Assembly (NCBI RefSeq): GCF_918797505.1 | Contig: NC_092801.1 | Coordinates: forward strand, 36,262,517-36,326,516 | Length of the DNA stretch: 64,000 nt | Reading direction: 5' to 3' | Origin: Bemisia tabaci | Lineage: Eukaryota > Arthropoda > Insecta > Hemiptera > Aleyrodidae | Shown here: positions 31,517 through 42,663 of the stretch, piece by piece | Position numbering within the stretch: the stretch's first letter is position 1 | How the letters are laid out: each line of letters starts with the position of its first letter | Position numbers and translations under genes: made by a program | The notes under the pieces: generated by a model | What the model saw: the letters and a program-made list of their open reading frames with translations, nothing else | Databases searched by the model: none | Told to the model about the DNA's origin: nothing

Positions 31517-32728
31517 CTCTTTTTTTGTTCTGGTAAAAAATATTCATGCAAAAAAAAGCAATACGTAATAATGAAGGATTTTCATTCCTGCCTCGTTCCA
31601 TACGAAAAACCGAAAATCATCACCGAACATGTACAGCTTTTAACCTACGTAATGGCTCAGTCGTGGTACTCAGCATGTTTTTCCCTCTTTTTTTCGTCGA
31701 AAAGGGTAGAGATGAGAGAGTGTTTCCTGTCAACAACTTAAATTCGGATTTTTTAACCCAACTCGACAAAAAAACACCAGAGATACGTACTTTCCTTTGG
31801 GCATTAAAAGCACTTCCCCCTTTACCCTCTTTTTTCACCTTATGGAACAATCTTTCCTGAGCGTCATGAATAAGCTAAATACGTAGATAGTTGAGTCGAC
31901 AAACGGATGGACTACAGTATGTATAGATATACGTATCAGAGAAGATATCTCATTTGGACCCTTTCCGGGTTTATGGAGGGAGGAAATAACAATGATTTCT
32001 TTAATCAGATATAAATGATTTTTAATTTTACTAGAACAATTAAAACTTGAAATCAATTATGATTTAACTTGCATTGCTCAGTTTTACGTGGCATCACAAT
32101 TTCTCAATATTTAGGTCAGAACTCATGGGCATACCACCTTTTTGAAAAAAACATACTGTATCTGCTTACTTGCCGTGTAAGAGCGTATCGTTAGATCTAA
32201 ATCTTTGACGCGGAGTGTCTAAATTATTAGACATAAAACCTATTTGTGAAGTTTAAATTTTTCTGGATATGAATAAAAAAATGAACTTCATACATTTTCA
32301 TATTCGAAATAACGATAAATAAACATTTTTCGCATAAAAATGCAAAAAGTTAAAATTGAATATAAGAGTTAAAATTAAAATTAGAGTTGAGAGTTTTTGG
32401 TATTTCTTGGCTTTGTTTCCCCGCGAAATGGTGTGGACCCCGCACCATTTCTCCACCTTGTTATATACAGTTTTGGGCCGCTCCTTAGTGTTTAATTTTT
32501 TACATATATATATTTACTTACTGATTCAAAAACTGGCTCTAATACTTGGAGCGTAACCAAAACATTGCAGTCATGTTCATTCTTACTCACATATCTAATG
32601 ATTTGCTAATTTAAATGAGTGAAAGAATTGCGTTTCGCAACTTTGTACTCGCGTTAAAAAGCGATTAAACGCAGAAGCATGTGATCTTCCGATGGATTCA
32701 ATTTTGCCGCGATACACTGATGACAGTG
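31517..32728. other. Gap with no recognised gene
   Basis: AT-rich. Overlapping frames of up to 104 codons on both strands around 31546-31860 show no motif. Confidence 0.3.
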
Positions 32729-32840
32729 TCCCTCTAGCATAAAGGCGTATCTTAATTTCCACATGAGCCCTGTATTGCATATGAATCCATATGTTCTGGG
32801 GCTTAAATGAAAATTAAGATACGCCCTTACGTCAGAGGAT
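32729..32840. mobile_element. Family J short fold-back, copy 1
   Basis: AAGGCGTATCTTAATTT at the left and AAATTAAGATACGCCCTTAC at the right, with CCCTCTAGC / GTCAGAGGA outside. Loop carries ATGAGCCCT. Confidence 0.65.
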
Positions 32841-32914
32841 CGACAATATGAAACAACACTTTTCCCGATGGCAGCGAAACACAAATAAGGGTTAAAATCG
32901 GCCGGCCGCAAATA

Positions 32915-33167
32915 CTGCCGTACTATGGAAGACCACCGTATGTGCCTCCCAACATTGCCAAATCCTCTGTGAGAAAAAACACTCTTTGGAGAAACTTATG
33001 AATATTTTCTGCTAAATTGTTTGAAGAATTTTCTTCGCGATTTAGTCCAGAGGTATCGACATTCCCAGGAGAGAGAATCGTATAATTTGTATCGAAAATA
33101 TATGTTTTACTGAAAAAATCCGACATTATGAGAGAGTTAATACGGTGTTCTTTCCTTTACAAGGCAG
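32915..33167. mobile_element. Family B element
   Basis: 253 bp, CTGCCGTACTATGGAAGACC to TTCCTTTACAAGGCAG. Diverged ends. Confidence 0.75.
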
Positions 33168-33204
33168 AACGGGCGCCGGGCCCGAAAAACAAGAACTCTT
33201 TGTA

Positions 33205-33321
33205 TGGTCGTTCCTCTGAATACGTATCTCGATGGTCACATGAGCCCCAGAAAGCATAGGTTTATATGTAGAATAAGGCTCACGTATAAATTGAGATACG
33301 CTGTTACGTTAGAGGAGCGAC
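33205..33321. mobile_element. Family J short fold-back, copy 2
   Basis: GTCGTTCCTCTGAATACGTA at the left and TACGTTAGAGGAGCGAC at the right. Loop has ATGAGCCCC. Confidence 0.65.
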
Positions 33322-33699
33322 GATATGATGTTTGGCTCCTTGCCACTCTGATGAACTATTACGCGTTCGGGCTGTAAAATACACCGCGCAGTGGGTTCCG
33401 TTAATTACTGGAAAGTTACAGCCTTTCGTTTTTACGAATGATATGTGCGGAAATTTCCTCTTGAGTTCTGAATCGTATGCCGTATGTAACATACTGAGTC
33501 ACCTAAAAAAAGGGCCCTTGTTGATTGTTTAGCTGTCAGGTTCCAAAAAATTATAATTAGTAACCTGACGAATGGATGTGTCAGCAATTTGCGATTTAAG
33601 TGCTAACTCCTATTTACAATTTCGCGAGAATCACTATAGTTCCACTGGTTTTCTCCGAAAAAAAACTCAAAAACTAAAAAAAAGCTCTTAAAGTTGAGG
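33322..33699. other. Gap with no recognised gene
   Basis: Overlapping 66- and 62-codon frames on opposite strands. No other signal. Confidence 0.3.
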
Positions 33700-34074
33700 C
33701 TGTTATGGAGGAGATATCTCATGCTATCCTGAGAGTCCACGTGTGCATCAAATCAAACTCTAAATGCAAAGATCGGGAGGAAATACATTATCAGTGTTTT
33801 TTTTTTTTTTGTTCATTTCGTTTCACAATATTGATGTACATTTCATTACATGAGCTCTTTCCCTCTGTATTGAGATTTCCAGCTCTGTGCAGACTTTTAA
33901 CTCACGTCGGCTAAAAAATTCCAACTTAGTATCTATTAATATTGTTGCCAATTTGTTTGGGGACTCCAAAACTGAAAACATGGCAACCTTGCTGATGTAT
34001 TTGCTCCCCATTTTTGCATGGAAAGTTTGACTAGATATAGAGATGGACTCTCAGGATAGCAGTGGCCCTCCATG
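33700..34074. repeat. Fold-back repeat (family X)
   Basis: GCTATCCTGAGAGTCCA at about 33723 is mirrored by TGGACTCTCAGGATAGC at about 34044. Confidence 0.6.
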
Positions 34075-34787
34075 AGCTTTAGAGTTCGTTTCAGAGAAAA
34101 CCAATGGCACCATCGTGTCTCTCGTGAAACTTGCCGCAAGGAAAAGTGCTTGCATCGCACATCCCCCACACATGTAGGAGTTCCTTTCCAATACTGAATT
34201 TTCTTCTAAATTCTATCCGTTGAATCTGAGAGAATGGAATGATTCCTCTAAAATGAGAACAATTTTCCTTAAACCCCATGCCCCTTTTAGTCTAAAACAA
34301 CCACCCGTTACAATTAAAGAATCGTCCATTTTCTGCTTGTCTATTGCTCTGTCTTTCAAATTTAATTATCAGCCCACTGCACGCGAAAATGAGCCTAGTG
34401 AGCGGAGGTTTCCTATATTGCACGCTTCTTCGATTGAAATGGAAAGATTCGTTAATGTGGCGCTTGGCTACAAATATTTATTCCACTTCGCGGCGATATA
34501 AACCGACAGGAACCACATCAAAACATCATCATCGCTTAACATCAAAGAAGCCCGATCGACGCTCATTGCGTGATCTCATTATCGAGATTTTACTTCGGTA
34601 TCATTGCAATTGTTTACCATGCATTAAGATGCATTTAAGCTAAAAGAAACTATGTGAAAATGATTAAAATTGGAAGAAACTGTGTGCATGGGATTGGCAC
34701 GTTTCACAATCCCTATTATTTGGATTCATTTGCTCGTTGTCCCTGCTCCTGTGAATACGCCCAGTTCCATCTGCAGAGAAAGGCGAA
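34075..34787. other. Gap with no recognised gene
   Basis: Open frames of 93 and 99 codons overlap in different frames at 34220-34643. Nothing recognisable. Confidence 0.3.
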
Positions 34788-35207
34788 TACTATATGTCGC
34801 AGGCAATTAGCAATCGCCGGCAATTTACAAGCCAGGGGTGAATATATATAGGAAATCATAAAATTTAAAAATAAAAGAACAAGATTAGAGGGCTGATTAT
34901 CTTGCCCGTAATGTGAATAGACACTTTTTCATCCTTAAAAACATGGCAGAAATATACACACTCAGAGGAGCGTGTAGTGAGCTCTGTACCATTAGTTGGG
35001 TTGAGATCGGAAGGCAACTAAACTAACATTCAGACAAAACGTAGAGTATCACAAAAAATGAAGGTGCTTCAAGCCGAGCTCACACTTTTGAAGACAATAA
35101 CCCCCAAAAAATTGCATTATGCCGATGCGCATTATTGCGATTTCTTAAAACAAACGTGTGAACTGCTTGCCAATTGCCGGTGATTGCTAATTGCCTGCGA
35201 CATATAT
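34788..35207. mobile_element. Fold-back repeat (family W)
   Basis: TATGTCGCAGGCAATTAGCA at the left and TGCTAATTGCCTGCGACATA at the right, followed inward by CGCCGGCAATTT / CAATTGCCGG. Confidence 0.7.
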
Positions 35208-36139
35208 AACACCAAAAAATGGAAAGAACTCGTACGAACTTGAAAAAATAAAAATTACATAATCAGAGGAATAAAATTACGGATCTTACCATAGATATGG
35301 CGTTATGTTAGTCGTATATTATCGTGTCTTACCTGTAAAAAATCAAAAATAGGGGGAAAATATTAGTATAAGTAGATTTGCATGGGTTACAATAAAAAAA
35401 AACTGATGCAGAATAAATAAAAGGGAGAGGTGATCTCCCGACTTGAGCTTGATTTGAACCATACCTTATAGTCAGAGGAAGCGCTCATAAGAAGCATGCA
35501 ATCTACTAGGATCGCTAAACGCGATACATTTTTAAATGGATTGCTCTAGAGTTCCATAGAGTCAACTTATGATACAAACATGTTTGCAATGAGCAAAACG
35601 AAGTATAAATCAAATGATTGATTTAAATAGCTGTAACCTTGCAAATAATATTTAATTAAGTGCGAAAAAACTTGCATTTCAGCTAAATACGCATTTTGGG
35701 CATTTCCAATCTTCAGTGGCTTACACAATTTTTTTTAAGAAACTGACAAATCTAATCAAATAAACAGAGAAATACAAATTACTGAATAAAACATCCTTGA
35801 ATAAATTATACAATTAGAATAGGTACTGAAGATGGGCTATGCCCGAAAGGCGTCTTTAGCTGACATGTAAGTTTTGTTACTTATTGAATATTATTTGCAA
35901 GGTTATGGCTCTTTAAATCGGTCATTTTGTTCAACTTGCGATAGTCGTAATGTTGTATCCATTTTTTTATAACAGAATTTTCGGGTTGATAAATCATGGG
36001 GAGGTTAGAACGGTGCAATATGTTAGCGGGTATAAAGGCTTGCGTGAATCGTCTTTCTTACTACGCCTTCAATTTACGAAGTAGGCCAGAAAACATACAG
36101 CGAATTGACTGAAGAGGTTGTGGAATTACTGGTAACCAG
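35208..36139. other. Gap with one hammerhead-like motif
   Basis: 35826-35853 reads CTGAAGAT-GGGC-TAT-GCCC-GAAA followed by GGCGTC. AT-rich sequence otherwise, with no gene recognised. Confidence 0.4.
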
Positions 36140-36449
36140 TAGAGTCCCTTTATACTGAGAGTCAAGACAATTTGAATCCATTTCTGATTGGTTCCGTATT
36201 TTAGGCCTCCACAGTGTCACAAACGGGAATAAAGATTACATTTTCACAATTGCAAAGATTATAATCTGGAATGGACCAGGGAATTACCGGGTTCGGCAAG
36301 GAAACAAACGGAATGAGAGGAGGAACGGAGAAAAGGCATTTGAGACATGGGCGATCAAAGTTACGAAAACATTCAATTTCTGTAATCTTTATTCCCGTTT
36401 GTGACATCCATGAGCCGCATTGTCTTGACTCTCAGTATAAAGGGACTTA
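36140..36449. mobile_element. Family G MITE, third copy
   Basis: TAGAGTCCCTTTATACTGAG to CTCAGTATAAAGGGACTTA. An 11-bp word ACTGGTAACCA lies on both sides, longer than the 8-bp duplications of the other G copies, perhaps because the site is itself palindromic (CTGGTAACCAG). Confidence 0.8.
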
Positions 36450-36634
36450 CTGGTAACCAAGATTTTTCGCGAACCTCATTGTGATTTTTGCAAGAGCCCG
36501 ATCCCGGAATTCCTGGAAACTTGGCAAACGCGGTGATCCCATTCATTGCCTCTTGATCACCTGCTTCAACACTCTCCGAACGTTCCCTGGGGTCAGTGTC
36601 GTTCCACATTTCCCCATTGCCAAAAATCTCTCAG
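36450..36634. pseudogene. GC-richer block, possible decayed exon
   Basis: Composition shifts to coding-like. Several frames stay partly open: plus REPHCDFCKSPIPEFLETW then a stop, plus RGDPIHCLLITCFNTLRTF in the next frame leading to CTCTCAG|GTGAGT (36635), and minus TLTPGNVRRVLKQVIKRQ then a stop. None is open throughout, so strand and frame are undecided. Family G is inserted at its left edge. No family recognised. Confidence 0.3.
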
Positions 36635-36768
36635 GTGAGTTCTAGGGCAACAGACAGCGTTCAAAGAAACAAGTCGTCGTTTCGCTCACGAAAGAACGTA
36701 ACCACATTTCAATATTGCCGAATTTACCTCCGGAAGTATCATTTTTACCAGTGCAATCTTGGATATTT

Positions 36769-37008
36769 GGACCGCGATTAACAGAAAAGAACCAAGCTAC
36801 ATCAGATTTTGCCAAAAACTGAGCAATTGAATTTTTTACGAGATGCGGATTTCTTTGAAAATTTAAAAGAATTTGCTTCGTCCTATGGAGGAAATTCACT
36901 GAAATTTGCACGAAAATCCATAAACCGTTTTCACATAACAAATTAAATTGCCCAATTAAATTAGGCCAAAGCTGATGTGTCTTGATTCCTTTCTCTTTAA
37001 CGCGATCC
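36769..37008. mobile_element. Family H element, intact ends
   Basis: TGGACCGCGATTAACAGAAA at the left and TTTCTCTTTAACGCGATCCA at the right. 240 bp. Confidence 0.8.
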
Positions 37009-37170
37009 ATTGAAAGAGAATTTTACTAAGTTTTTCTCTGGTACTATGCAAAAATTAGATATTTTTGAAAAGAACTGCGTAGGTACACTATTGTTAAGAA
37101 TTGAATCGTTTGGGTCAATTTTAAAACTTTGGAATAAAATGACGCCCCTTCGTACGGGGAACAACGAGGT

Positions 37171-37335
37171 CAGTGGCGTGGCGTGAATTGCGATTTATCG
37201 ATTGTTATGCCATTTAAACTTATGGTAAAGAATCGATTATTAAGGTGTTCGCTAGGAACACCCTATTTATCGATCCTTTTCCATAGGTTTAAATGGCATA
37301 ACAATCGATACATCGCAATTCACGCCACGCCACTG
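37171..37335. mobile_element. Family A hAT-like MITE, copy 4
   Basis: 165 bp, CAGTGGCGTGGCGTGAATTG to AATTCACGCCACGCCACTG. Flanks ACGAGGT / ACGAAGT suggest a decayed TSD. Confidence 0.85.
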
Positions 37336-37429
37336 ACGAAGTCTACACAAGAAAGCACGAATCGTTGATATTCAGAATGTATCATGGACGTGGAGGTAAA
37401 TCGACTATTCCGCGATTTCGAAAAGAAAT

Positions 37430-37740
37430 TCTTTTGAAAAAAAAAATTAAGTGGAAGACCACATGGATTGCATTTGGCAAAACAAAACCAAGATCATTCC
37501 AATGTTGCTAGGATTGTGTAACCTGCATTCTTTGCATTATTTACTAAACCATGAAATAAATTAAATTCACACGGGTAATTGTCTTGAATTTATAGTTTAT
37601 TGGAAGTTTCGATGAAACTTGTTTGGATGATGAGTTCATATTTGCAAGGTGAAGAGAGTTGCACAATCTCAGTGACATTGGTATGCTCATGGTTCCTTTT
37701 TGCAAAATGCAATTCACATTACAGAATTACTGAAAATGCA
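37430..37740. mobile_element. Family AA-like fold-back fragment
   Basis: Shares GGATTGCATTTGGCAAAA, CATTCCAATGTTGCTAGG and TATAGTTTATTGG with inner parts of 16319-17010, and is itself inverted around about 37590. Confidence 0.5.
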
Positions 37741-39205
37741 AAAATCGCGTAAATTGATTTGCGATTTTGCAAATTTTCTAAATCATGATTTATATTTCAA
37801 GTGAGAACATATTTAGTGGATGGACGTATCGTTGTTCCTGTGGCCCACAGGCTCTACCTTCATTTCTACTTGAGCCCTAGAAATCATGAATTTATACGGA
37901 GAACAGGGCTCGAATCAATAAGCAGTCACACCCTTTCTACGAAAAAGTGACGCTATGCCGGATGAGTCTTTACTTACCGTTTCGTCATTTCCCGTGCGAA
38001 AAAGCGTGACCCCATTCCAAGGTTGCAAAGTTGACTTACACAATTTAATTGTTTACGAGAGTGTACCTGTGCACTTGCTGTCAAAAATGTCGTTGAATCT
38101 AGTATGAGGTCGGCAGAAAAATCAGCATTTCCATTTAGAGAAGACCAATATTCTCCTGGTAAAAATGCTATTTGCGAGGAGTATTGCCATCAATGCAATT
38201 TAGTGACGTTTTTTCGTGAGGGAAACAACGATTCACTTGCAAGAAAGTTCTGCTTTGCACTTTTACTAAGATAAGTGCGTCCTCATTTTTCTGCGAAAAT
38301 AATTTTACTGTGGGTACATTACTTCATTTTCCTGTTAGTTGGATATGAAAGTACCCAATTTTAGTCACACTGCAAGCCTTAAATGACCTCTTACCGAAAA
38401 TAAGTTCAAATTAAATAAAACTCAACGTTATTTCTTTAAAGACATCCTGACTTTTCCGTCTCCCTGCGAGGAAAAATCTGCGAAAATTTCAAACACTGGT
38501 GTTAATCGCTCTCCCTTGCTCAAATGGAATCGAAGTTGAGATTGAAATACACCGCAAATGAGATACGCATTTTTGTAGTTCAAGATTACCACACAAAGCG
38601 ATAAAATGACGATATTTAATATGGGTTCAAAAGGGGAAAAGTTCTGATTTTCAGCACCATCTACAATAATGCTGCAGTTCTATCGAAATTAATAGTATAC
38701 TATTGTGGTACAAAAAAAGAGCTAGAATTTTTTGGTTGGAGCAAGGTTTTTTGTGAAATATACCAAGAAACGAGCTTCACTAACAACGATTAATCATAGC
38801 ATGGTTTTTTTTGCAACCAGTGATTTTTTTTGTGATACGTCCTATTCAATACGAAAAAATCGACAAATTGGCCAAAACACGACAATAATCCATGCGATGA
38901 GTCGGCAGAAACGTTCGCAACATGAAATACTTTAAAATTCAAAAAATTAAACGCTGGCCATTGCTCCCCAAAAAAATTTCATTTGCTGGCAGCAGTCAAC
39001 TATTAAATTGATTCGAAAAACCTGAATTTATCGGCAGCAAAGAGCAAAGCATTCCGAGTTGACGCCTCGCGCCATCGCTCCTTCAATTCTCCAGACGCAA
39101 CACAGACATCCCTGAAGCACGAATAGTTGTTTCTTTGCACCGTCGTCAATGCGCGTCCTTTCCCCAGCTCTATTGTTTATTGTTCTTCTGTTTGTTTCTA
39201 TTTGG
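37741..39205. other. Gap with J-like and R-like fragments
   Basis: A J-like inverted pair around ATTTCTACTTGAGCCCTAG (about 37863) and an R-like piece at about 38395-38590 (ACACCGCAAATGAGATACGC). No gene recognised. Confidence 0.35.
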
Positions 39206-39610
39206 ACCGCGTTTAACAGAAAGGAACCAAGCCACATCAGCTATTGCCACTTAATCTTTTACGAGAGAATTTTTCTGCTGATTACTTTGAACATTTTCAG
39301 GAATTCGCTTCGTACAATGGAGAAAATTCACAGAAATTTGCACAAAAATCCGCACAACCGTTTCCATGTAGAAAATCAAATTGCTCGGTTAAAATTGAGA
39401 AAATTAACTAATTAATTAATTTACCTGCACAATTTAATTTTTTTACGAGAGAACGTTTGTGTGGATTCCTTTGAAAAGTTTCAGGAATTAGCTTCGTACA
39501 ATAGAGAAAATTCACAGAAATTTGCACAAACATCCGCACAACCGTTTCCATTTAAAAAATCAAATTGCTCAGTTAAATGTGATGTGGCTTGGCTCCTTTC
39601 TGTCGAATGC
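39206..39610. mobile_element. Family H element with duplicated interior
   Basis: GGACCGCGTTTAACAGAAAG to CTTTCTGTCGAATGCGGTTC. The ~190-bp core (TTTTTTACGAGAGAACGTTT, ATTCACAGAAATTTGCACAA) occurs twice in tandem, making the element about 405 bp instead of about 240. Confidence 0.8.
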
Positions 39611-39957
39611 GGTTCATTTGTCTCGTTTGTAGTGGTGTTTCAAAGGCTCAGTAAGCGACACATCCGAAGATCGGAAAGTCGTAATCATGCCTCGTTTTTT
39701 ATTAATATAACCCTACTAGGGACGCCGCGTATAAAAAGTCTTGGGCATCTAAAGATAATAGGGTCAGGAACTTTACATCGGAAGGAGGATAACACTGAAG
39801 TTTATCGGAAACAATTTGATAATTTACTGCCATTGTAACGTATTGGCAGAATACGGACCCATCGTGCCTAGAAACACATTTCTATTGTTTAATGGCGGGC
39901 TTTTTTTTCACAAAACTTGAAGTAATGCTAAAAGTTGTGTCCGTCCTCTCCTATTGA

Positions 39958-40103
39958 CTTGGGCTGCATTTTGCAATTTGGAACTATAGATTCTGGCTCA
40001 TCTGAAAAAACACTTATGTTCATAGGGAAACCAATGGCACATACGTTGTTTTTAAACCGGGTCAGAATCTATAGTTCCAAATTGCAAAATGCAGTCCACT
40101 TGA
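39958..40103. repeat. Inverted repeat around a 70-bp loop
   Basis: TGCATTTTGCAATTTGGAAC and TATAGATTCTG at the left, perfectly mirrored by CAGAATCTATA and GTTCCAAATTGCAAAATGCA. A family C right end (GTCCTCTCCTATTGACT) precedes it. Confidence 0.75.
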
Positions 40104-40137
40104 TCTACTGCGCGACACCTCACCAGCAGCATAACGC

Positions 40138-40384
40138 CACCTTCCGGCCAAAGTATCACAAGCGCCATGCGACGTTGAAAAATTTCCGCCAACATTTAAT
40201 TTTTTTACAGAGAAATTGTTCAACAAAGCCGTCGGAAAATTTCACGGAATTTTCTTTGTGCTGCCAATGAAATTCAGTGAAATTTTCAAACTGATTCAAC
40301 CAGCCGTTTCTCTGTCAAAAAATAAAATGGCGGCGGAAATTTTTAAACGTCGCATGGCGCTTGTGATACTTTGGCCGGAAGGTG
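40138..40384. mobile_element. Inverted-repeat element (family Z)
   Basis: CACCTTCCGGCCAAAGTATC and ACAAGCGCCATGCGACGTT at the left, mirrored by AACGTCGCATGGCGCTTGTG and ATACTTTGGCCGGAAGGTG. 247 bp. Confidence 0.85.
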
Positions 40385-40398
40385 ACGATGTGTAGAGC

Positions 40399-41145
40399 TA
40401 AAGTACTTATGTAGGGAGAGTATGAACATGTCGGAAATTTTGAGGTTAGGTGATGGAGCTCTTAGGGCCCAAAAGGGCAGGCAATCTATGAGTTCAAATT
40501 ATCCAGAGTGATTTATTATTAAAATTGTGACGAACTGTTGTTGATGAAGCACGTATTTGACTTAGTTCTTGCATACATTTATTAATTTTTGCAGGAGAAT
40601 GCTCATGTATAAACATTCTTTTCCATTTTGGTCAGATATTGGAGCGTGAAGATCGGCAGTGACATTTTTCGTTTTCAAAGGTTACCTATCCTTTTGGGCC
40701 CTAAGAGCTACATACTTCGACATGTCCATACTCTCCCTATATAGAATGAGAAACAACTTAATCAGCCAAAATACACATAATAAAAGAACAACTTAATTTG
40801 GGAAAAAGGCTGCAAATAAAGAACAAAGAATAAACAAAACCCGGAACGTTTCAAAATAATTACAATTTCATTTTCAACCGGAAAATAAATTGTAAAAAAA
40901 AACGAGCCGTTGACTAGTTTTGACTTCGGGGGGGGGGCTAAAATTTTAGCCCCCCCGGTCTCGGGGGGTCTCGGTCTCAATAACAGCGTAGCGACGGCTC
41001 GTTTTTGTTTTTAATATATTTTCCGGTTGAAAATGAAATCGTAATTATTTTGAAACGTTCCGGGTTTTGTTTATTCTTTGTTCTTTATTTGCAGCCTTTT
41101 CCCCAAATTAAGTTGTTCTTTTACTCTCCCTACATAGGTACTCTA
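40399..41145. mobile_element. Family M element, copy 2, with nested element N
   Basis: Left TAAAGTACTTATGTAGGGAG, right CTCCCTACATAGGTACTCTA. TSD TGTAGAGC at 40391-40398 and 41146-41153. Inner arms TCTTAGGGCCCAAAAGG / CCTTTTGGGCCCTAAGA. The right arm is interrupted near 40745 by sequence that includes N, after which the terminal repeat occurs again. Confidence 0.75.
40784..41119. mobile_element. Fold-back element N with G/C-run loop
   Basis: Arms of about 115-125 bp, nearly identical: AGAACAACTTAATTTGGG at the left, CCCCAAATTAAGTTGTTCTT at the right, ending in ACGAGCCGT / ACGGCTCGT. The loop contains GGGGGCTAAAATTTTAGCCC, an unusually strong small hairpin. Confidence 0.85.
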
Positions 41146-41510
41146 TGTAGAGCTGTATTCAATCGGCCTAAGGTAACCGCAACTTGACAACCCGGGCAGT
41201 GGAATCTGTAGGGCGTTAAAGGGACATCTTCGCTCGACAGGGAGCAGCGAAAGGGAGAGCGCTCGGCGTTTTGTGGCGTGACAGGAGGGACAATAAAAAC
41301 AGAAGCCGGGATCAGGGTCCTCGGTCGCGATCGGTGGGGCTGAATGGGTTCCGAAAACACTCCCGTTTTACGAGCCCTGAATAGGCAGGGATCCCTCCAC
41401 CAACAGCAAGCCACTTTCCCTTATTGTCGCGGGTTGAGGGGTGGCGCACCTCGAATCAAAGAAACTGTAAGGAGGGATCCACGGAATTCTCTGGAATGCG
41501 TTTCCGGTTC
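41146..41510. other. GC-richer unique segment
   Basis: A minus-strand frame of 94 codons (41130-41414) and plus frames overlap it. No motif recognised and no splice pair convincing. Confidence 0.3.
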
Positions 41511-41922
41511 GGGAATAAGAGCGTATCTCTATCTGAGAAGCTTGTTTCGAAAAGTGTCCAACTCTGAAAAAAAATTCGGAGAAAGTAAGAAAAACTAAAT
41601 AACCGGAAATTTTTTCCCATGTTGTAGCATACTGCAAAATTATTCTGACACTTTATCGGCACTATGAACACTTGAAAAAATGAAACAATTTTAATTTCTA
41701 TAGAAAAAAGGGAAATTTTTCCGTTTAACGTATCATTTTAAGGGAAAAAGGCGTATCTCTATCTGAATAGCTTGTTTCGAAATGTGTCCAACTTTGGAAA
41801 AAAGAAATTCTAAGAACGTACGAAATACTAAGTTACGCCGTAAAATTTTCCGTTCGGTGTATCATTTTAAGGGAAAAGAGCGTATCTCTATCTGAAAAGC
41901 TCGTTTCGAAAAGTGTACTTTG

Positions 41923-41955
<33 letters not shown>

Positions 41956-42600
41956 AGAGAAGGTAAGAAAAACTGAATTAAGCCGGAAGTTCTTCCGTTT
42001 AACGTATCATTTTAGGGGAAAAAGCATAAATCTATCTGAATAGCTTGTTTCGAAATGAGTATTTTGAAAATAAAAATCCAGAGAAGGTAATAAAATTTGC
42101 AACGGAGAACGTAAGAAAAACTGAGTTAAGCCAGAAATTTTACCGTTTAACAGATCAGTTTAGGAGAAAAAGATCGTATCTCTATCTGATGAGCTTGTTT
42201 CGAAAAGTGTACTTTGAAAGAAAAAAAATCAAAGAAGGTCAGAAAAACTGAATTACCCCGGAAATTTTTCCGCGTGACGTATCGTTTTAGGGGAAAAGAG
42301 CGTATCTCCGTCTGAATAGCTTGTTTCGAAAAGTGTCTAACTTTTAACAAAAATTCAGAAAACGTAAGAAAAACTAAATAAAGCCGGAACTATTTCCATT
42401 TAGCGTATCATTTTAGGGTGAAAAGGTATCTCTATCCGAACAGCTTCTTTCGAAAAGAGTATTTTGAAAAAAAAAATTCAGAAAAAGTAAGAAAATCTGA
42501 TTTAAGCCGGAAAATTTTGCGTTTAGCGTATCCGTTTAAGAGAAAAAAAACGTGTTTATCTGAACGGCTCTTTTTGAAATGTATCCGACGCAGAAACAAA
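41511..42600 (+). repeat. Minisatellite, about eight units of 125-150 bp
   Basis: The landmark GCGTATCTCTATCTGANNAGC plus TTGTTTCGAAAAGTGT recurs near 41520, 41750, 41880, 42025, 42175, 42300, 42425 and 42550. Units also share AAGAAAAACTNAATTA and CCGTTTAACGTATCATTTTA. The first spacing (230 bp) contains extra sequence. In one frame several units could encode AYLYLxSLFRKV-like peptide, but stops separate them. Confidence 0.85.
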
Positions 42601-42663
42601 TTTCACAGCACGGAAAAAGCACCATTTCGCCAAACAATTTTCGAGGAATTGTGGGATTTCATC

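Noticed and set aside
41344..42251. Possible repeat protein in the minisatellite (AYLYLxSLFRKV-like peptides)
   Set aside because: Units are separated by stops and unit lengths are not multiples of three, so no continuous frame exists.
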